Origin: Pseudomonas sp. N3-W
GTDB taxonomy: Bacteria > Pseudomonadota > Gammaproteobacteria > Pseudomonadales > Pseudomonadaceae
Direction of reading: 5' to 3'
Assembly: GCF_024970185.1 (NCBI RefSeq)
Contig: NZ_CP103965.1
Span: 2,290,001-2,354,000, forward strand
DNA: 64,000 nt
This document shows positions 1 to 7,798 of the stretch, piece by piece (the stretch's first letter is position 1; each line of letters begins with the position of its first letter). The notes below the pieces were generated by a model. It did no database searches, was not told the DNA's origin, and saw only the letters and a list, made by a program, of their open reading frames with translations. Both the position numbers and the translations under genes were made by a program.

Positions 1-1
1 G

Positions 2-799
2 GCGCCCGAGGTGGCGGGCTGGGGCAACCAGACAATCTGGCTCGGCCATGCCGCTGTCACTTCGGCGACGGCTCATCACGCCGCGGAGCGCTACGCTCGT
101 GGCGGTGTGGGGCAGGCCGGGGCGAACACCGCGCCGTTCAATGCATGGATCGACGACTGGCGTTTCAGCAGCGAGGCGACTGACCCGTTGACGGATTTGC
201 AGCTCAGCGCCCGTGACAAGCATTTCGGCTATCAACTGCGGCTGGTGTCGTCGCGTCCACTGGTGCTTCAGGGCGATAAAGGCTTCAGCCAGAAATCCGA
301 GCAGGGGCAGGCGTCTTACTACTACAGCCAGCCATTTTTCCAGGCCAGTGGCACGCTTGAAATCGACGGCAAAGCCTACACGGTCAGCGGTCCGGCGTGG
401 CTTGACCGCGAGTGGAGCAGCCAGCCATTGACCGCTGATCAAACCGGCTGGGACTGGTTCTCGCTGCACCTGGACAGCGGTGCGCAGGTGATGCTCTATC
501 GCATGCGGCAAAAGGACGGCGCGCCGTACCTCACCGGCACCTGGATTGATGCGCAAGGCCGGACGCAATTGCTGCATGGCGATGATATTCGCCTGACGCC
601 CAAGGACACCGCCGATGTCGCCGGGCGTTCAATGCCGGTGCGCTGGTCGATCCAGATACCGGGCAAGCAACTCGATATCACCACCACGGCGCTCAACCCC
701 AAGGCCTGGATGGATTTGCGCATTCCGTATTGGGAAGGGCCGGTGCGGATCAGCGGCAGCCAGGGCGGGCAGGGGTATCTGGAGATGACCGGGTATTAA
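2..799 (+). CDS. Lipocalin-like AttH/CrtC-family protein (5' truncated by window edge)
   Basis: The frame is open at the left edge, so the N-terminus lies outside the window. The visible 266 residues match the AttH / carotenoid 1,2-hydratase-like family of predicted secreted hydrolases. Diagnostic stretches are WLDREWSS near the middle and the C-terminal YWEGPVR...GYLEMTGY. In Pseudomonas this protein usually accompanies an ABC transporter with an FtsX-type permease, which would be upstream and is not visible. The fold binds hydrophobic ligands or catalyses water addition, but the physiological role is not established. Family assignment is fairly secure; substrate unknown. Confidence 0.8.
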   Translation, partial: APEVAGWGNQTIWLGHAAVTSATAHHAAERYARGGVGQAGANTAPFNAWIDDWRFSSEATDPLTDLQLSARDKHFGYQLRLVSSRPLVLQGDKGFSQKSEQGQASYYYSQPFFQASGTLEIDGKAYTVSGPAWLDREWSSQPLTADQTGWDWFSLHLDSGAQVMLYRMRQKDGAPYLTGTWIDAQGRTQLLHGDDIRLTPKDTADVAGRSMPVRWSIQIPGKQLDITTTALNPKAWMDLRIPYWEGPVRISGSQGGQGYLEMTGY

Positions 800-877
800 G
801 ATCAAAAGATCGCAGCCTGCGTCAGCTCCTACACTGACACGTACATCCGTAGTGGGCGGCCGCGATCTTTTGCTCTT
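799..877. repeat. Intergenic inverted repeat, AAAAGATCGC type
   Basis: Immediately after the AttH-like gene, a left arm AAGATCAAAAGATCGC faces a right arm GCGATCTTTTGCTCTT, with AGCTCCTAC inside. Related copies lie at 28579-28642 and, as one arm, around 7744-7760. It is dispersed non-coding repeat DNA and may end transcription of the upstream gene. Confidence 0.6.
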
Positions 878-944
878 GAAACCTGCCGGAACTCCCGCCG
901 CCATCGGCCTCTCTACCCTAGGAACAGCTCACAGGAGCCCGCCC

Positions 945-1187
945 ATGAGTGACGACCTCAAACCGCCAGACCTTGCCACCTGGCAACGTCTGTACGACGA
1001 CCGAGCCTACTGGCAACAATCCCCGGACGCCCACTACCTGGAACTGCAACGCGTGGCTGACGACTTGCTGGGGCAGGGCGCCATTGACCTCGACCAGTGG
1101 CAAGACCTCAAGGACAAGGCCGAGCAGATTCACCGTGAATCACCGGCCATCAACGTCGCCCAGGAAGTGGACGACCCGAAAGCCTGA
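945..1187 (+). CDS. Small hypothetical protein, MSDD family copy A
   Basis: An 80-residue soluble protein, highly charged, with no signal peptide or membrane segment. ATG is preceded by an AGGAG-type ribosome binding site (933-937). The pattern LATWQRL...Y.EL...AD.L...G.I....W..L...A is shared with the 73-residue product at 45167-45388, and both begin MSDD, so I regard them as distant paralogues. A small charged gene follows 11 bp downstream, so the two are probably cotranscribed. Function unknown. Confidence 0.7.
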   Translation: MSDDLKPPDLATWQRLYDDRAYWQQSPDAHYLELQRVADDLLGQGAIDLDQWQDLKDKAEQIHRESPAINVAQEVDDPKA

Positions 1188-1198
1188 AGGAGAAGAGC

Positions 1199-1366
1199 AT
1201 GACATCCGCCTGCGAAGACAAACACCCGGACGAGCCCCGGCCACCCGGTGAAACCGAGCGCGACAATGATGCCCTGCGCCCCACCGACCCGACCCGTCGC
1301 AAGGACAGCGGCAAAGGCACCGACAGCGGCGAATCCACCGCGCAAGAAACTGCCAAGACTCCCTGA
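1199..1366 (+). CDS. Very small charged hypothetical protein (55 aa)
   Basis: ATG at 1199 follows an AGGAGAAG ribosome binding site (1187-1194) directly after the stop of the preceding small gene. The product is 55 residues, very rich in Asp, Glu, Thr, Lys, Arg and Pro with almost no hydrophobic residues, so it is predicted to be intrinsically disordered. It resembles the small disordered hypotheticals common in Pseudomonas genomes. No function can be assigned; the ribosome binding site and spacing are the main support for it being real. Confidence 0.55.
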   Translation: MTSACEDKHPDEPRPPGETERDNDALRPTDPTRRKDSGKGTDSGESTAQETAKTP

Positions 1367-1446
1367 ACAGCGTCTATGCTCATGGGCACGCGCGGCGAAG
1401 AACCTTGTTCCAGAGCCGCGTGCTGCCATTAATCACAGGGAATGTA

Positions 1447-2037
1447 ATGCTTATGAAGCTCCACGCACTGGCTAAAGCCATCACCCTCGCCACGCTCCTT
1501 TCCTCCGCCAGCCTCAGCGCCTTTGCCGCTGATATTCCGCTGTCCGCTACCGTGGAAGCCGATCAGGTCGTGGCCAAAGTCCTGTCGGTCGATGCCGTCA
1601 AGCACCAGGTCGTGCTGCAAAATGCCGACGGCCGTCAGGTGCATATTCAACTGAGCGACCAAGCCAAGGACTTGGGCAACCTGAAAGTCGGCGATCAGGT
1701 GCAGGTCGATGTGACCCACTCCGTGGCCGCCTACCTCGACACCGATGTCGATAAAGGTCTGCCCGGCGCCACCGAACGTACCGGCGACATCCGCGCCACC
1801 AAAGACAACCCCAACCCGGGCGGCGAGGCTTATCGTCAGGTGCAGGTCGAGCTGAAAATCACCCACATCGACGTCAAGAAAAACCAGGTCACCTTCGAAA
1901 ACCCGGCTGGCCAGTCGAAAGTCCTCAACGTCGAAAAGCCTGAAGTCCAGGCCAAGTTGAAGGATCTGAAAGTAGGACAGAGTGTTGTAGTGACCTACAC
2001 CGACATTCTGAAAGTCACCAGCCAGCACGAAAGCTGA
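1447..2037 (+). CDS. Secreted hypothetical protein with beta-barrel-like repeats
   Basis: A 196-residue product starting MLMKLHALAKAITLATLL, a typical signal peptide ending near SAFA-AD, so it is probably periplasmic. AGGGA lies 5 bp before the chosen ATG; an in-frame ATG at 1453 is also possible. The mature part shows two similar blocks. The first is VVAKVLSVDAVKHQVVLQNADG...LKVGDQVQVDV. The second is VELKITHIDVKKNQVTFENPAG...LKVGQSVVVTYTD. This suggests a duplicated small beta domain of the kind seen in periplasmic DUF-type proteins. No enzymatic motif is visible. A strong 14-bp hairpin follows the stop. Confidence 0.75.
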   Translation: MLMKLHALAKAITLATLLSSASLSAFAADIPLSATVEADQVVAKVLSVDAVKHQVVLQNADGRQVHIQLSDQAKDLGNLKVGDQVQVDVTHSVAAYLDTDVDKGLPGATERTGDIRATKDNPNPGGEAYRQVQVELKITHIDVKKNQVTFENPAGQSKVLNVEKPEVQAKLKDLKVGQSVVVTYTDILKVTSQHES

Positions 2038-2058
2038 GTATTAGCTCTATATATAGTG

Positions 2059-2092
2059 ATTACTCTTGTACAGCTTCTTGTATAAGAGTAAT
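2059..2092. repeat. 14-bp inverted repeat after the secreted hypothetical gene
   Basis: ATTACTCTTGTACA (2059-2072) faces TGTATAAGAGTAAT (2079-2092) with a 6-nt loop; the single mismatch would be a G-U pair in RNA. It lies 22 bp after a stop codon in unusually AT-rich DNA and is not followed by a T-run. It may be an RNA 3'-end structure or a protein binding site. Confidence 0.5.
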
Positions 2093-2228
2093 TGGCTTTA
2101 ATGTTCTAGCTGGTGAGTTCTGGCGTTTTATCGGTTTGTAGTTCGATAAATATCGTGAAATGTTGTATCCATAAATACCTTGTTTATGTATACGGATATA
2201 TTTTTGAACTTCCTTTAAAATGCCACCC

Positions 2229-2292
2229 GTTCGCCCAGTGTCAAGGCTCTTTACCAGTGCAAGGATTGCCGAGGCCATTACACTGGGCGAAC
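2229..2292. repeat. Perfect 13-bp inverted repeat with 38-bp spacer
   Basis: GTTCGCCCAGTGT (2229-2241) and ACACTGGGCGAAC (2280-2292) are exact reverse complements. It lies in the 528-bp gene-free stretch 2038-2565. No protein-coding frame in this stretch looks real. The stretch as a whole holds the hairpin at 2059, this dyad, a terminator at 2329 and a REP doublet at 2481. The dyad plus the downstream terminator could form a structured small RNA, but no promoter is obvious. Confidence 0.45.
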
Positions 2293-2328
2293 ACCTTTTT
2301 GGGTGTTACCGGTTGGATGTTGCAAGCA

Positions 2329-2362
2329 AAAAAAAGGGCGACTGCAGAAGTCGCCCTTTTTT
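2329..2362. terminator. Bidirectional intrinsic terminator
   Basis: An 8-bp stem GGGCGACT/AGTCGCCC (2336-2343, 2349-2356) with a 5-nt loop is flanked by an A-run on the left and a T-run on the right, so it can act on both strands. It separates the plus-strand secreted hypothetical gene from the minus-strand type VI module. Confidence 0.8.
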
Positions 2363-2480
2363 ATTGACCCCGTTTCAATATCGTCAAGCCAACGCTGCCC
2401 CTGTGGTGAGGGGGTTACCCCCGTTGGGTTGCGCAGCAGCCCCAAAACCAGCGCCCACGACCTGTTAGACACAACCAGGC

Positions 2481-2555
2481 CCCCCTGTGGGAGCGAGCTT
2501 GCTGGCGATGGCGTTGTGATGCCGTTGTCGCAAGCAGGCTCGCTTCCACAGGGGG
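2481..2555. repeat. REP doublet
   Basis: CCCCCTGTGGGAGCGAGCTTGC and its inverted partner GCAAGCAGGCTCGCTTCCACAGG form the usual Pseudomonas REP doublet just before the end of the minus-strand putative immunity gene. Confidence 0.8.
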
Positions 2556-2565
2556 TAGGTTCGGG

Positions 2566-2865
2566 TCAGAGTTCTAATTTTTTTAAAGCGCTGGTGACTG
2601 CTTCGTCCAATTCAGGCCAGCTTTTTGCGGTATCGATGAAAGCCGGGTGTTCCCAATCGTAGGCCATAATCAAGGAGATTCTAAATGAGCCACTCTCGCA
2701 AAACTCTGGATACCAGCCTATGTCAATAATCTGATCATGAGGGAAGGCGGCTTGGAATAGGTCTTCCTTGAGGTCGTCCACAATCAGCGCTATGTCAGTA
2801 AATTGGTTGAGGTGGGATATGTCATCAAGCGTGATCGTTCCACCAAGCGCAATTATTTTTTTCAA
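2566..2865 (-). CDS. Putative immunity protein of the Rhs toxin
   Basis: A 99-residue acidic cytoplasmic protein with no signal or membrane segment, starting at TTG because the overlapping ATG at 2872 opens only a short frame. It begins 7 bp after the stop of the toxin-tip reading frame (2873). That is the position expected of an immunity gene for a polymorphic toxin. Its base composition is visibly more AT-rich than the flanking core genes, as usual for horizontally shuffled toxin-immunity cassettes. I do not recognise the immunity family; the assignment is from position only. The frame is intact although the toxin gene is broken. Confidence 0.6.
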   Translation of the reverse strand: MKKIIALGGTITLDDISHLNQFTDIALIVDDLKEDLFQAAFPHDQIIDIGWYPEFCESGSFRISLIMAYDWEHPAFIDTAKSWPELDEAVTSALKKLEL

Positions 2866-2872
2866 TATTCAT

Positions 2873-3747
2873 CTATCTTTTCGCTTTCGTGAGCTTTCTA
2901 AAGGAGTCTTCGGAAATAGGATGGCCATGGATAGTGCCTGCGCTTAGTTCGATTCTCACGAATTGCGTTTCCTAACCATTGTTGGCGCCGATGGTCTTAC
3001 CCATATCAATAACCTTCCAGGGCTTTCCATTAGTAACCTCCTGCCCGTTTTGAAATGCATGCCGTTCAAGTGCTTCTATATTTGTGCCAGGTAGATACTT
3101 TGCGGAACCACCATTGGCTGTTGATTTCACAATGTTTGGCCAGGGAGCTTTGGGCGCGACGTGCTTGTTACCGTGACTTGTCCATTGAACACCGGGCGGT
3201 GCTGATGTCCCCTCATTTATCTTGGCGTTGTTCGCCGGGTTCTCAGCGGTTCCAGGTTTGCTATTTGCTCCTCCCGGACATTCGCGGCTCAACCCCAACG
3301 GATCCACCCACCCTGTCGGGTTGGGCACGTACTGGTAGTTATTCAACCCACCCGCAAGCTTGATCGGGTCCGGCGTCAGAAACCGTCCAGTCCCCGGATT
3401 GTAGTAGCGATGCCGGTTGTAGTGTAAGCCTGTTTCCGCGTCGAAATACTGGCCCTGAAAACGCAGCGGGTTGTCGATTTCGGCGATGTCCAGCGCTGCG
3501 AGGTCAACGGCCCTTCGAGCGGGCAGCGGGCGACGTTGGAGGTAAAGTCAGCGTCGGTCATGCTCACGGTTTTGCGGGTGTCGCCGACTTTGATCGTTCG
3601 GTCCATGCCCATCAGCGAGGGCAGGTCTGCGGCGTGGCTGATTGTGTCGGCGGCCTGCGCGTACCAGGCTTTGGTTTGCTGTTGATACAGCGTCAGGCTG
3701 TCTTTGAACGTGTTCAGCTGGTTTTCGACGTAGGCAACGCGGTCCAT
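2873..3747 (-). pseudogene. Rhs-family type VI effector remnant: internal deletion, frameshift and premature amber codon
   Basis: Three pieces can be read. (1) From ATG 3747, overlapping the adaptor stop as TGATG, runs an N-terminal piece (MDRVAYVENQ... to SNVARCPLEG) of about 80 residues. (2) In a different frame from about 3508 comes the end of an Rhs repeat barrel: DNPLRFQGQYFDAETGLHYN, then RYYNPGTGRF, then the conserved NPTGWVDPLGL that precedes variable toxins. (3) A toxin tip with WTSHGNKHVAPKAPW follows. It stops at TAG 2972-2974, but the same frame continues without interruption as ETQFVRIELSAGTIHGHPIS to a second TAG at 2873, next to the immunity gene. A complete Rhs effector would be well over 1000 residues, so most of the barrel is missing. 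I did not identify the toxin family. Confidence 0.85.
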
Positions 3748-4484
3748 CAGCCTTGTTCCAGAATCAGGTAGTTGAGCAGTGCTTCATGTCGGTTTTTTTC
3801 AACCGTGGGACGGCGTACGAAATGCGTGACTTTCAGCTTCAGATTGCTCTCGGGGCAGGTGTTGTAGATCTGCGGGTGTTCGTCCTCCAGCCATTGCAGC
3901 AGGTTGTCGATCAGGGGCGCCGGATTCTGCGTGGTCAGGCTGTCCAGCAGCTCTTGTGGCACTTCCCACCAGGGCCAGTCTTTGGCCTTTGGCACCGCTC
4001 GTGGACCGACGTCCAGACACTGGCCATTGATCAGATACCGATTGAAGACCGGCAGGATTTCCCCGGCGCTATCGCCCAGCTGTTCAAGAATCGGATGGAT
4101 GAATCGCCCGTCCCAGAAGCGGAAAAACACCTCGCTTGTGTTCGGCATTCGTACTTGGGTCAGGCTACGCAGATGCTCGAGTACCACCTCCGGCGAGCTG
4201 GTGGACACGGCCAGCCAACCCCAGTCCCGAGCATCGGTTGCGGTGATCCATGGCAGGAAGTCCGAGTTGGATTTGATCTCGGCGAGGTAGGGCATTACCG
4301 CTTCCCAGCTGGCGTAGGGTGTTTCGCTCCACAGGGGGGTCAGTTGGGGGGCTGGGTGTGTTTCGTGCAGTGTCTTGATGGCTTGAGCGTCGCTGGCGGC
4401 GCTGATGATCAAGTAGAGGCGTTCGCCAGCCTGCAAGGGCCGTTCGGTCAGCCAGGCGTGGGGAGTCAAAGAATCAGGTTGCAA
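3747..4484 (-). CDS. DUF4123 domain adaptor/chaperone of type VI effector
   Basis: About 245 residues matching the DUF4123 family, which loads specific effectors onto VgrG or Hcp. Seen are an N-terminal LYLIISAASD strand, TPYASWEAVMPYLAEI in the first half, the typical HLRSLTQVR, and VFFRFWDGRFIHPILEQL at the centre. The longest frame starts at 4613 but would overlap hcp, so TTG 4484 (AGGG about 10 nt upstream) is more plausible; the start is uncertain. Its stop overlaps the Rhs remnant start (TGATG), which implies translational coupling to the effector it once served. Confidence 0.75.
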   Translation of the reverse strand: MQPDSLTPHAWLTERPLQAGERLYLIISAASDAQAIKTLHETHPAPQLTPLWSETPYASWEAVMPYLAEIKSNSDFLPWITATDARDWGWLAVSTSSPEVVLEHLRSLTQVRMPNTSEVFFRFWDGRFIHPILEQLGDSAGEILPVFNRYLINGQCLDVGPRAVPKAKDWPWWEVPQELLDSLTTQNPAPLIDNLLQWLEDEHPQIYNTCPESNLKLKVTHFVRRPTVEKNRHEALLNYLILEQG

Positions 4485-4557
4485 AATTAGGCGCCCTTGA
4501 GGAATTGAACGACATCGACCAGCAGGGCTGGTCGATGCTTGAGACCGGTTGGCCAAC

Positions 4558-5070
4558 TCAGGCGGTTTTCGGGGCGTCCCAGTTATAGACGCTGCTAGTG
4601 CCGCAGGCTTCATGGGTCCAGGTTATTTTCCGGAAGCCAAGATGCACCTCCTGCATATGGGTGGAGTGCGAGTGCACCGGGTCCTGGCAGTCGAGCATGT
4701 AGTCCTTGACTGTGAGGACGATTGCCTCTTCAAGGGTGGTGGTGAAGTAGTGCTCCTGGCCTATGGGCGAGTCGCGGTACCACTTGATTTCAACCCAAAG
4801 GCGCTCGCCTGATGACAGCGCTTCCTGGAGCAGAGGCGAAGTCTTGTCAAATACCTTGCTGATCACCACAGGGTGGTTCAAACGCTTGCCAGTCGACTGG
4901 CCGGATTGGGGGTCCGTAGCGATGATCACGTCGTGTTTGAAAGACTGAACCATGATTTCGTCTAAACGGTCACCCTGGCGGGTTGTGCCGACCGATTTCT
5001 CGGAAGAAGCTCCCGCAGTGATATGGTTTTGAGTTGCGCCAATGATGGTCATGTACGCTGGTATGGCCAT
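4558..5070 (-). CDS. hcp: Hcp family type VI secretion tube protein
   Basis: 170 residues with the Hcp signature: MAIPAYMTI, a central SGQSTGKRLNHPVVISKVFD and a C-terminal EVHLGFRKITWTHE. Hcp forms the hexameric inner tube of the type VI apparatus and can carry effectors in its lumen. The ATG has AGGAAA 7 nt upstream. No structural tss genes are in the window, so this is an auxiliary hcp that feeds an apparatus encoded elsewhere. It is the first gene of hcp-DUF4123-rhs-immunity. A sigma-54-like promoter and three dyads lie upstream. Confidence 0.9.
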   Translation of the reverse strand: MAIPAYMTIIGATQNHITAGASSEKSVGTTRQGDRLDEIMVQSFKHDVIIATDPQSGQSTGKRLNHPVVISKVFDKTSPLLQEALSSGERLWVEIKWYRDSPIGQEHYFTTTLEEAIVLTVKDYMLDCQDPVHSHSTHMQEVHLGFRKITWTHEACGTSSVYNWDAPKTA

Positions 5071-5139
5071 GGGTGTTTCCTATCGAATCAAGTGATGAAA
5101 TCCGAAAGGCGATATCGCCATTCGGGTATCCAACCTCTA

Positions 5140-5155
5140 ATCAATGTGCGTGCCA
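5140..5155 (-). promoter_or_regulatory. Sigma-54-like promoter of hcp
   Basis: On the minus strand TGGCACG-CACA-TTGAT fits the -24/-12 consensus TGGCACG-N4-TTGCW, with GA instead of GC at -12. The start site would fall near 5128, giving a leader of about 58 nt before hcp. Sigma-54 control of hcp operons is known in several type VI systems. The non-ideal -12 element lowers confidence. Confidence 0.5.
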
Positions 5156-5238
5156 AAACAATAAAATCTATATAAATCAAATATATATGTAATCTGATTG
5201 AGACATGTAGAAACACCAACGGAAAACCGGCACCTGAT

Positions 5239-5361
5239 GTGCGCAACATCTTGCGCACTGCTGCGCCACTTGTTGCGCAGTGCTCTACAGGCGTTACCGG
5301 GCAGGGCGTGCAACGCAATGGGCGTTAATTTTTCGCCTATCACTGCGCAACCTGTTGCGCA
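5239..5361. promoter_or_regulatory. Three dyads TGCGCAA-N4-TTGCGCA (candidate enhancer sites)
   Basis: Dyad 1 (5239-5258) is a perfect 8-bp inverted repeat GTGCGCAA/TTGCGCAC with 4-bp spacer. Dyad 2 (5261-5280) is CTGCGCCA/TTGCGCAG with one mismatch, centred exactly 22 bp from dyad 1. Dyad 3 (5344-5361) is a perfect TGCGCAA/TTGCGCA. They lie about 85-205 bp upstream of the sigma-54-like hcp promoter, where bacterial enhancer-binding proteins normally bind. They also lie upstream of the plus-strand gene at 5486. Confidence 0.65.
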
Positions 5362-5485
5362 TCAAGGCCATGAGCCACCAACGGCTTAATGTGTCGCTGA
5401 ACGAACCGCCGAACAAGACGGTCCATCACACAGGTCCCTCCGCGCCGTCGGGTGGGCGACAACCCTGAAATCAAGTGAGAACACC

Positions 5486-6166
5486 ATGAAGATCCTGATG
5501 GTTCTAACGTCCCACGATCAGTTGGGTGATACCGGCAAGAAAACCGGTTTCTGGCTCGAAGAATTCGCCGCGCCGTATTACACGTTCAAGGATGCAGGCG
5601 CGCAGTTGACCCTGGCGTCGCCCAAGGGCGGTCAGCCGCCGCTGGACCCGAAAAGCGACGAGCCCGACGCGCAAACCGCCGCTACCGAGCGCTTTCGCAA
5701 GGACTCTGCCGCGCAGTCCGCACTGGCTTCCACGGTGGTTTTGAGCAGCGTCAAGGCTGAAGATTTCGACGCCGTGTTTTACCCCGGTGGCCATGGCCCG
5801 CTCTGGGACCTGGCCGAAGACCAGCATTCAATCGCGTTGATCGAGGCGTTCTACCGCGCCGGCAAACCTGTCGCCACCGTCTGCCATGCGCCGGGTGTGC
5901 TGCGTCACGTCAAGGGCAGCGACGGGCAGTCGTTGGTCAAGGGCAAGCGGGTGACGGGGTTCAGCAATAGCGAAGAAGCGGCGGTGCAACTTACCGACGT
6001 GGTGCCGTTTCTGGTGGAGGACGTGCTCAAGGCCAATGGCGGGACTTACTCGAAGGCCGATGACTGGGCGAGCTACGTGATTGCCGATGGTCTGTTGCTG
6101 ACGGGGCAGAACCCGGCGTCCTCGGAGGCGACGGCTGAGGCGTTGCTGGCGAAGCTGGCTGAATAA
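5486..6166 (+). CDS. DJ-1/PfpI family protein (Hsp31-like, class I glutamine amidotransferase fold)
   Basis: 226 residues with the DJ-1/PfpI fold. The nucleophile elbow is ATVCHAPG with Cys133 followed by His134, and the conserved YPGGHG lies at 100-104. Early residues KTGFWLEEFAAPY match the Hsp31/glyoxalase III-like subgroup, which acts as chaperone, methylglyoxal hydratase or deglycase. No signal peptide, so cytoplasmic. The gene stands alone, divergent from hcp and followed by a REP doublet. The exact activity within the superfamily cannot be decided from sequence. Confidence 0.85.
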   Translation: MKILMVLTSHDQLGDTGKKTGFWLEEFAAPYYTFKDAGAQLTLASPKGGQPPLDPKSDEPDAQTAATERFRKDSAAQSALASTVVLSSVKAEDFDAVFYPGGHGPLWDLAEDQHSIALIEAFYRAGKPVATVCHAPGVLRHVKGSDGQSLVKGKRVTGFSNSEEAAVQLTDVVPFLVEDVLKANGGTYSKADDWASYVIADGLLLTGQNPASSEATAEALLAKLAE

Positions 6167-6186
6167 AGCTCGGCCGAACACGTTCA

Positions 6187-6300
6187 TGTGGCGAGGGAGC
6201 TTGCTCCCGCCGGGCAGCGCAGCGGCCCCAAAATTCTGCGAACGGGGCACGGATTTTGTCAGCGCTGCGCACTCAAGCGGGAGCAAGCTCCCTCGCCACA
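6187..6300. repeat. REP doublet (GTGGCGAGGGAGC type)
   Basis: GTGGCGAGGGAGCTTGCTCCCG (6188-6209) and the reverse-complement arm CGGGAGCAAGCTCCCTCGCCAC, with a GCGC-rich centre. It separates two convergent genes and may stop read-through. The same subtype occurs at 17904-18036 and 59040-59131. Confidence 0.8.
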
Positions 6301-6315
6301 ATGATCTGTCGCACG

Positions 6316-7707
6316 TCAGACGACGTTCGACAACCCAAGCGTCTTGCAGCACTCATCAATCGAGCGCCGTTGCGTCTCGGCATACAACCCCAGCTCATCG
6401 ATGGTTGAACGCCCCAGCGCCTGTTCAAATGCGTGCTGATTGGAGTGCACGCCATAATGGGTTTGCGCCGCATCCCCCAGGTTCGACTGGAAAATCCCCG
6501 CCGCGCTGACCGGCAAGAAATCCTCATACACCAGCGGCTCTACCCGCACATGACCGTCGCTGAGCAAGCCCTCCAGCGACGCACCCCCGAGCCCGTCCGC
6601 CGCCAGGCCTTTGTCCGTCACGAAATACCGAAAGTACGCCAGTTCCTGTAGGCGCATGCCTTCAATGCTGTCAGGAAATTCTGCGAAGTGTTGGGTCATC
6701 AGCGCGTTGTAGCGTGCGGCATTGGCTTCGTTGGGGAAGTCCTTGAGCTCCTCTCGGGCGGCATTGAGCAGACGGTCGTAGAGCGCCCGGCCTTTGGGCG
6801 TGAGCGCCGCGCCGCGTTGCTCGATTTCACCGAAGCGGGCGCTGTGGCTACCGCGATTGTCGGCCTGATCGGTGAAGGCAATCGGTTCATCCAGCGCCTT
6901 GAAACTGGTCTGGCGCAACAGGATCGGGCACTGGCGGCGGGGCGGGCCTTCGATGACGGCCTTGGGGGTGATGCCGTGAGCGGGCATTTGCGCCTGGACG
7001 ATGTCGATGTCCAGGGTGCGCGGCGTCAGGTGGTTGATGTGCGGGCCTTTGAACGCCACGACGTCGGCGATCAGTCGATGCTGGGCGCTGAGTTGTTGGT
7101 ACTGCGCGGCGGTGACGGTGGCGCTGTGGTGCCAGCGGAACGTCTCCAGCGCCTGTTCGACGAAGTCAGTGGCCTGGGTTTCGGTAAGGCCACCCTGGGT
7201 TTCAGCCTGCTCGATCAGGAACAGCGCGGCAGGGGTGAAGATCGAGCGTTTATCCAGCACCGACTGCGCGAAGGCCCGCAGTTCAAGGTCCTCGATCAGC
7301 TCCAGGCGCAGCAGTGATGTGAATACCCGAAACGGGCTGACCTGCAACGCTTGTTCATGCACCGCACGAAACGCCGTGGAATGCACCGGCACCCCGGCCG
7401 GCGTCAGGTCGTAGTAGCCCACCGGTTGCATGCCCATGACCGCAAACAGCCGGGCCAGGGTTGCCAGTTCCGCTGCGGTGCCGACGCGGATGGCGCCATG
7501 GCGCTCCAGGTCAAGGCGCTGGATTTCCCCGGTGCTGTGCAGTTGCCGGGCGATCTGCGGTTCGTTGTCGAGCACCTTGCGGTTGGTCTGTTCAACCAGT
7601 TCCATCAGCGCACCGTACAGCGGCACCTCTTCGCGATACATGTCGGACATCGCTTTGGAGAAGTGTTGGCGGATCAGGTCGGGGCTGATGAGGCTCGGCT
7701 GGCTCAT
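6316..7707 (-). CDS. hglS: 2-oxoadipate dioxygenase/decarboxylase (HglS/YdcJ family, DUF1338)
   Basis: 463 residues from ATG 7707, with AGGAAC ribosome binding site. The protein matches the DUF1338 family, whose Pseudomonas putida member converts 2-oxoadipate to D-2-hydroxyglutarate in D-lysine breakdown using Fe(II). Visible are the HINHLTPRTLDID segment carrying metal-ligand histidines, RQTSFKALDEPI, and a C-terminal FLPVSAAGIFQSNLG. The length is normal. The next genes upstream on the same strand are the flavin and iron-sulfur oxidase genes glcDEF, 91 bp away. A 2-hydroxyacid oxidase next to a D-2-hydroxyglutarate former is suggestive. Confidence 0.8.
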   Translation of the reverse strand: MSQPSLISPDLIRQHFSKAMSDMYREEVPLYGALMELVEQTNRKVLDNEPQIARQLHSTGEIQRLDLERHGAIRVGTAAELATLARLFAVMGMQPVGYYDLTPAGVPVHSTAFRAVHEQALQVSPFRVFTSLLRLELIEDLELRAFAQSVLDKRSIFTPAALFLIEQAETQGGLTETQATDFVEQALETFRWHHSATVTAAQYQQLSAQHRLIADVVAFKGPHINHLTPRTLDIDIVQAQMPAHGITPKAVIEGPPRRQCPILLRQTSFKALDEPIAFTDQADNRGSHSARFGEIEQRGAALTPKGRALYDRLLNAAREELKDFPNEANAARYNALMTQHFAEFPDSIEGMRLQELAYFRYFVTDKGLAADGLGGASLEGLLSDGHVRVEPLVYEDFLPVSAAGIFQSNLGDAAQTHYGVHSNQHAFEQALGRSTIDELGLYAETQRRSIDECCKTLGLSNVV

Positions 7708-7798
7708 GAAAAGTGTTCCTGGCGCTAAGACGGATGGATGGATGGAGCAAAAGATCGCAGCCTTCGGCGGTGCCGACAAACGAAGAATCCTACGGACT

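Noticed and set aside
2113..2367. Short frames in the AT-rich gap
   Set aside because: They run through the inverted repeats and terminator and lack start signals.
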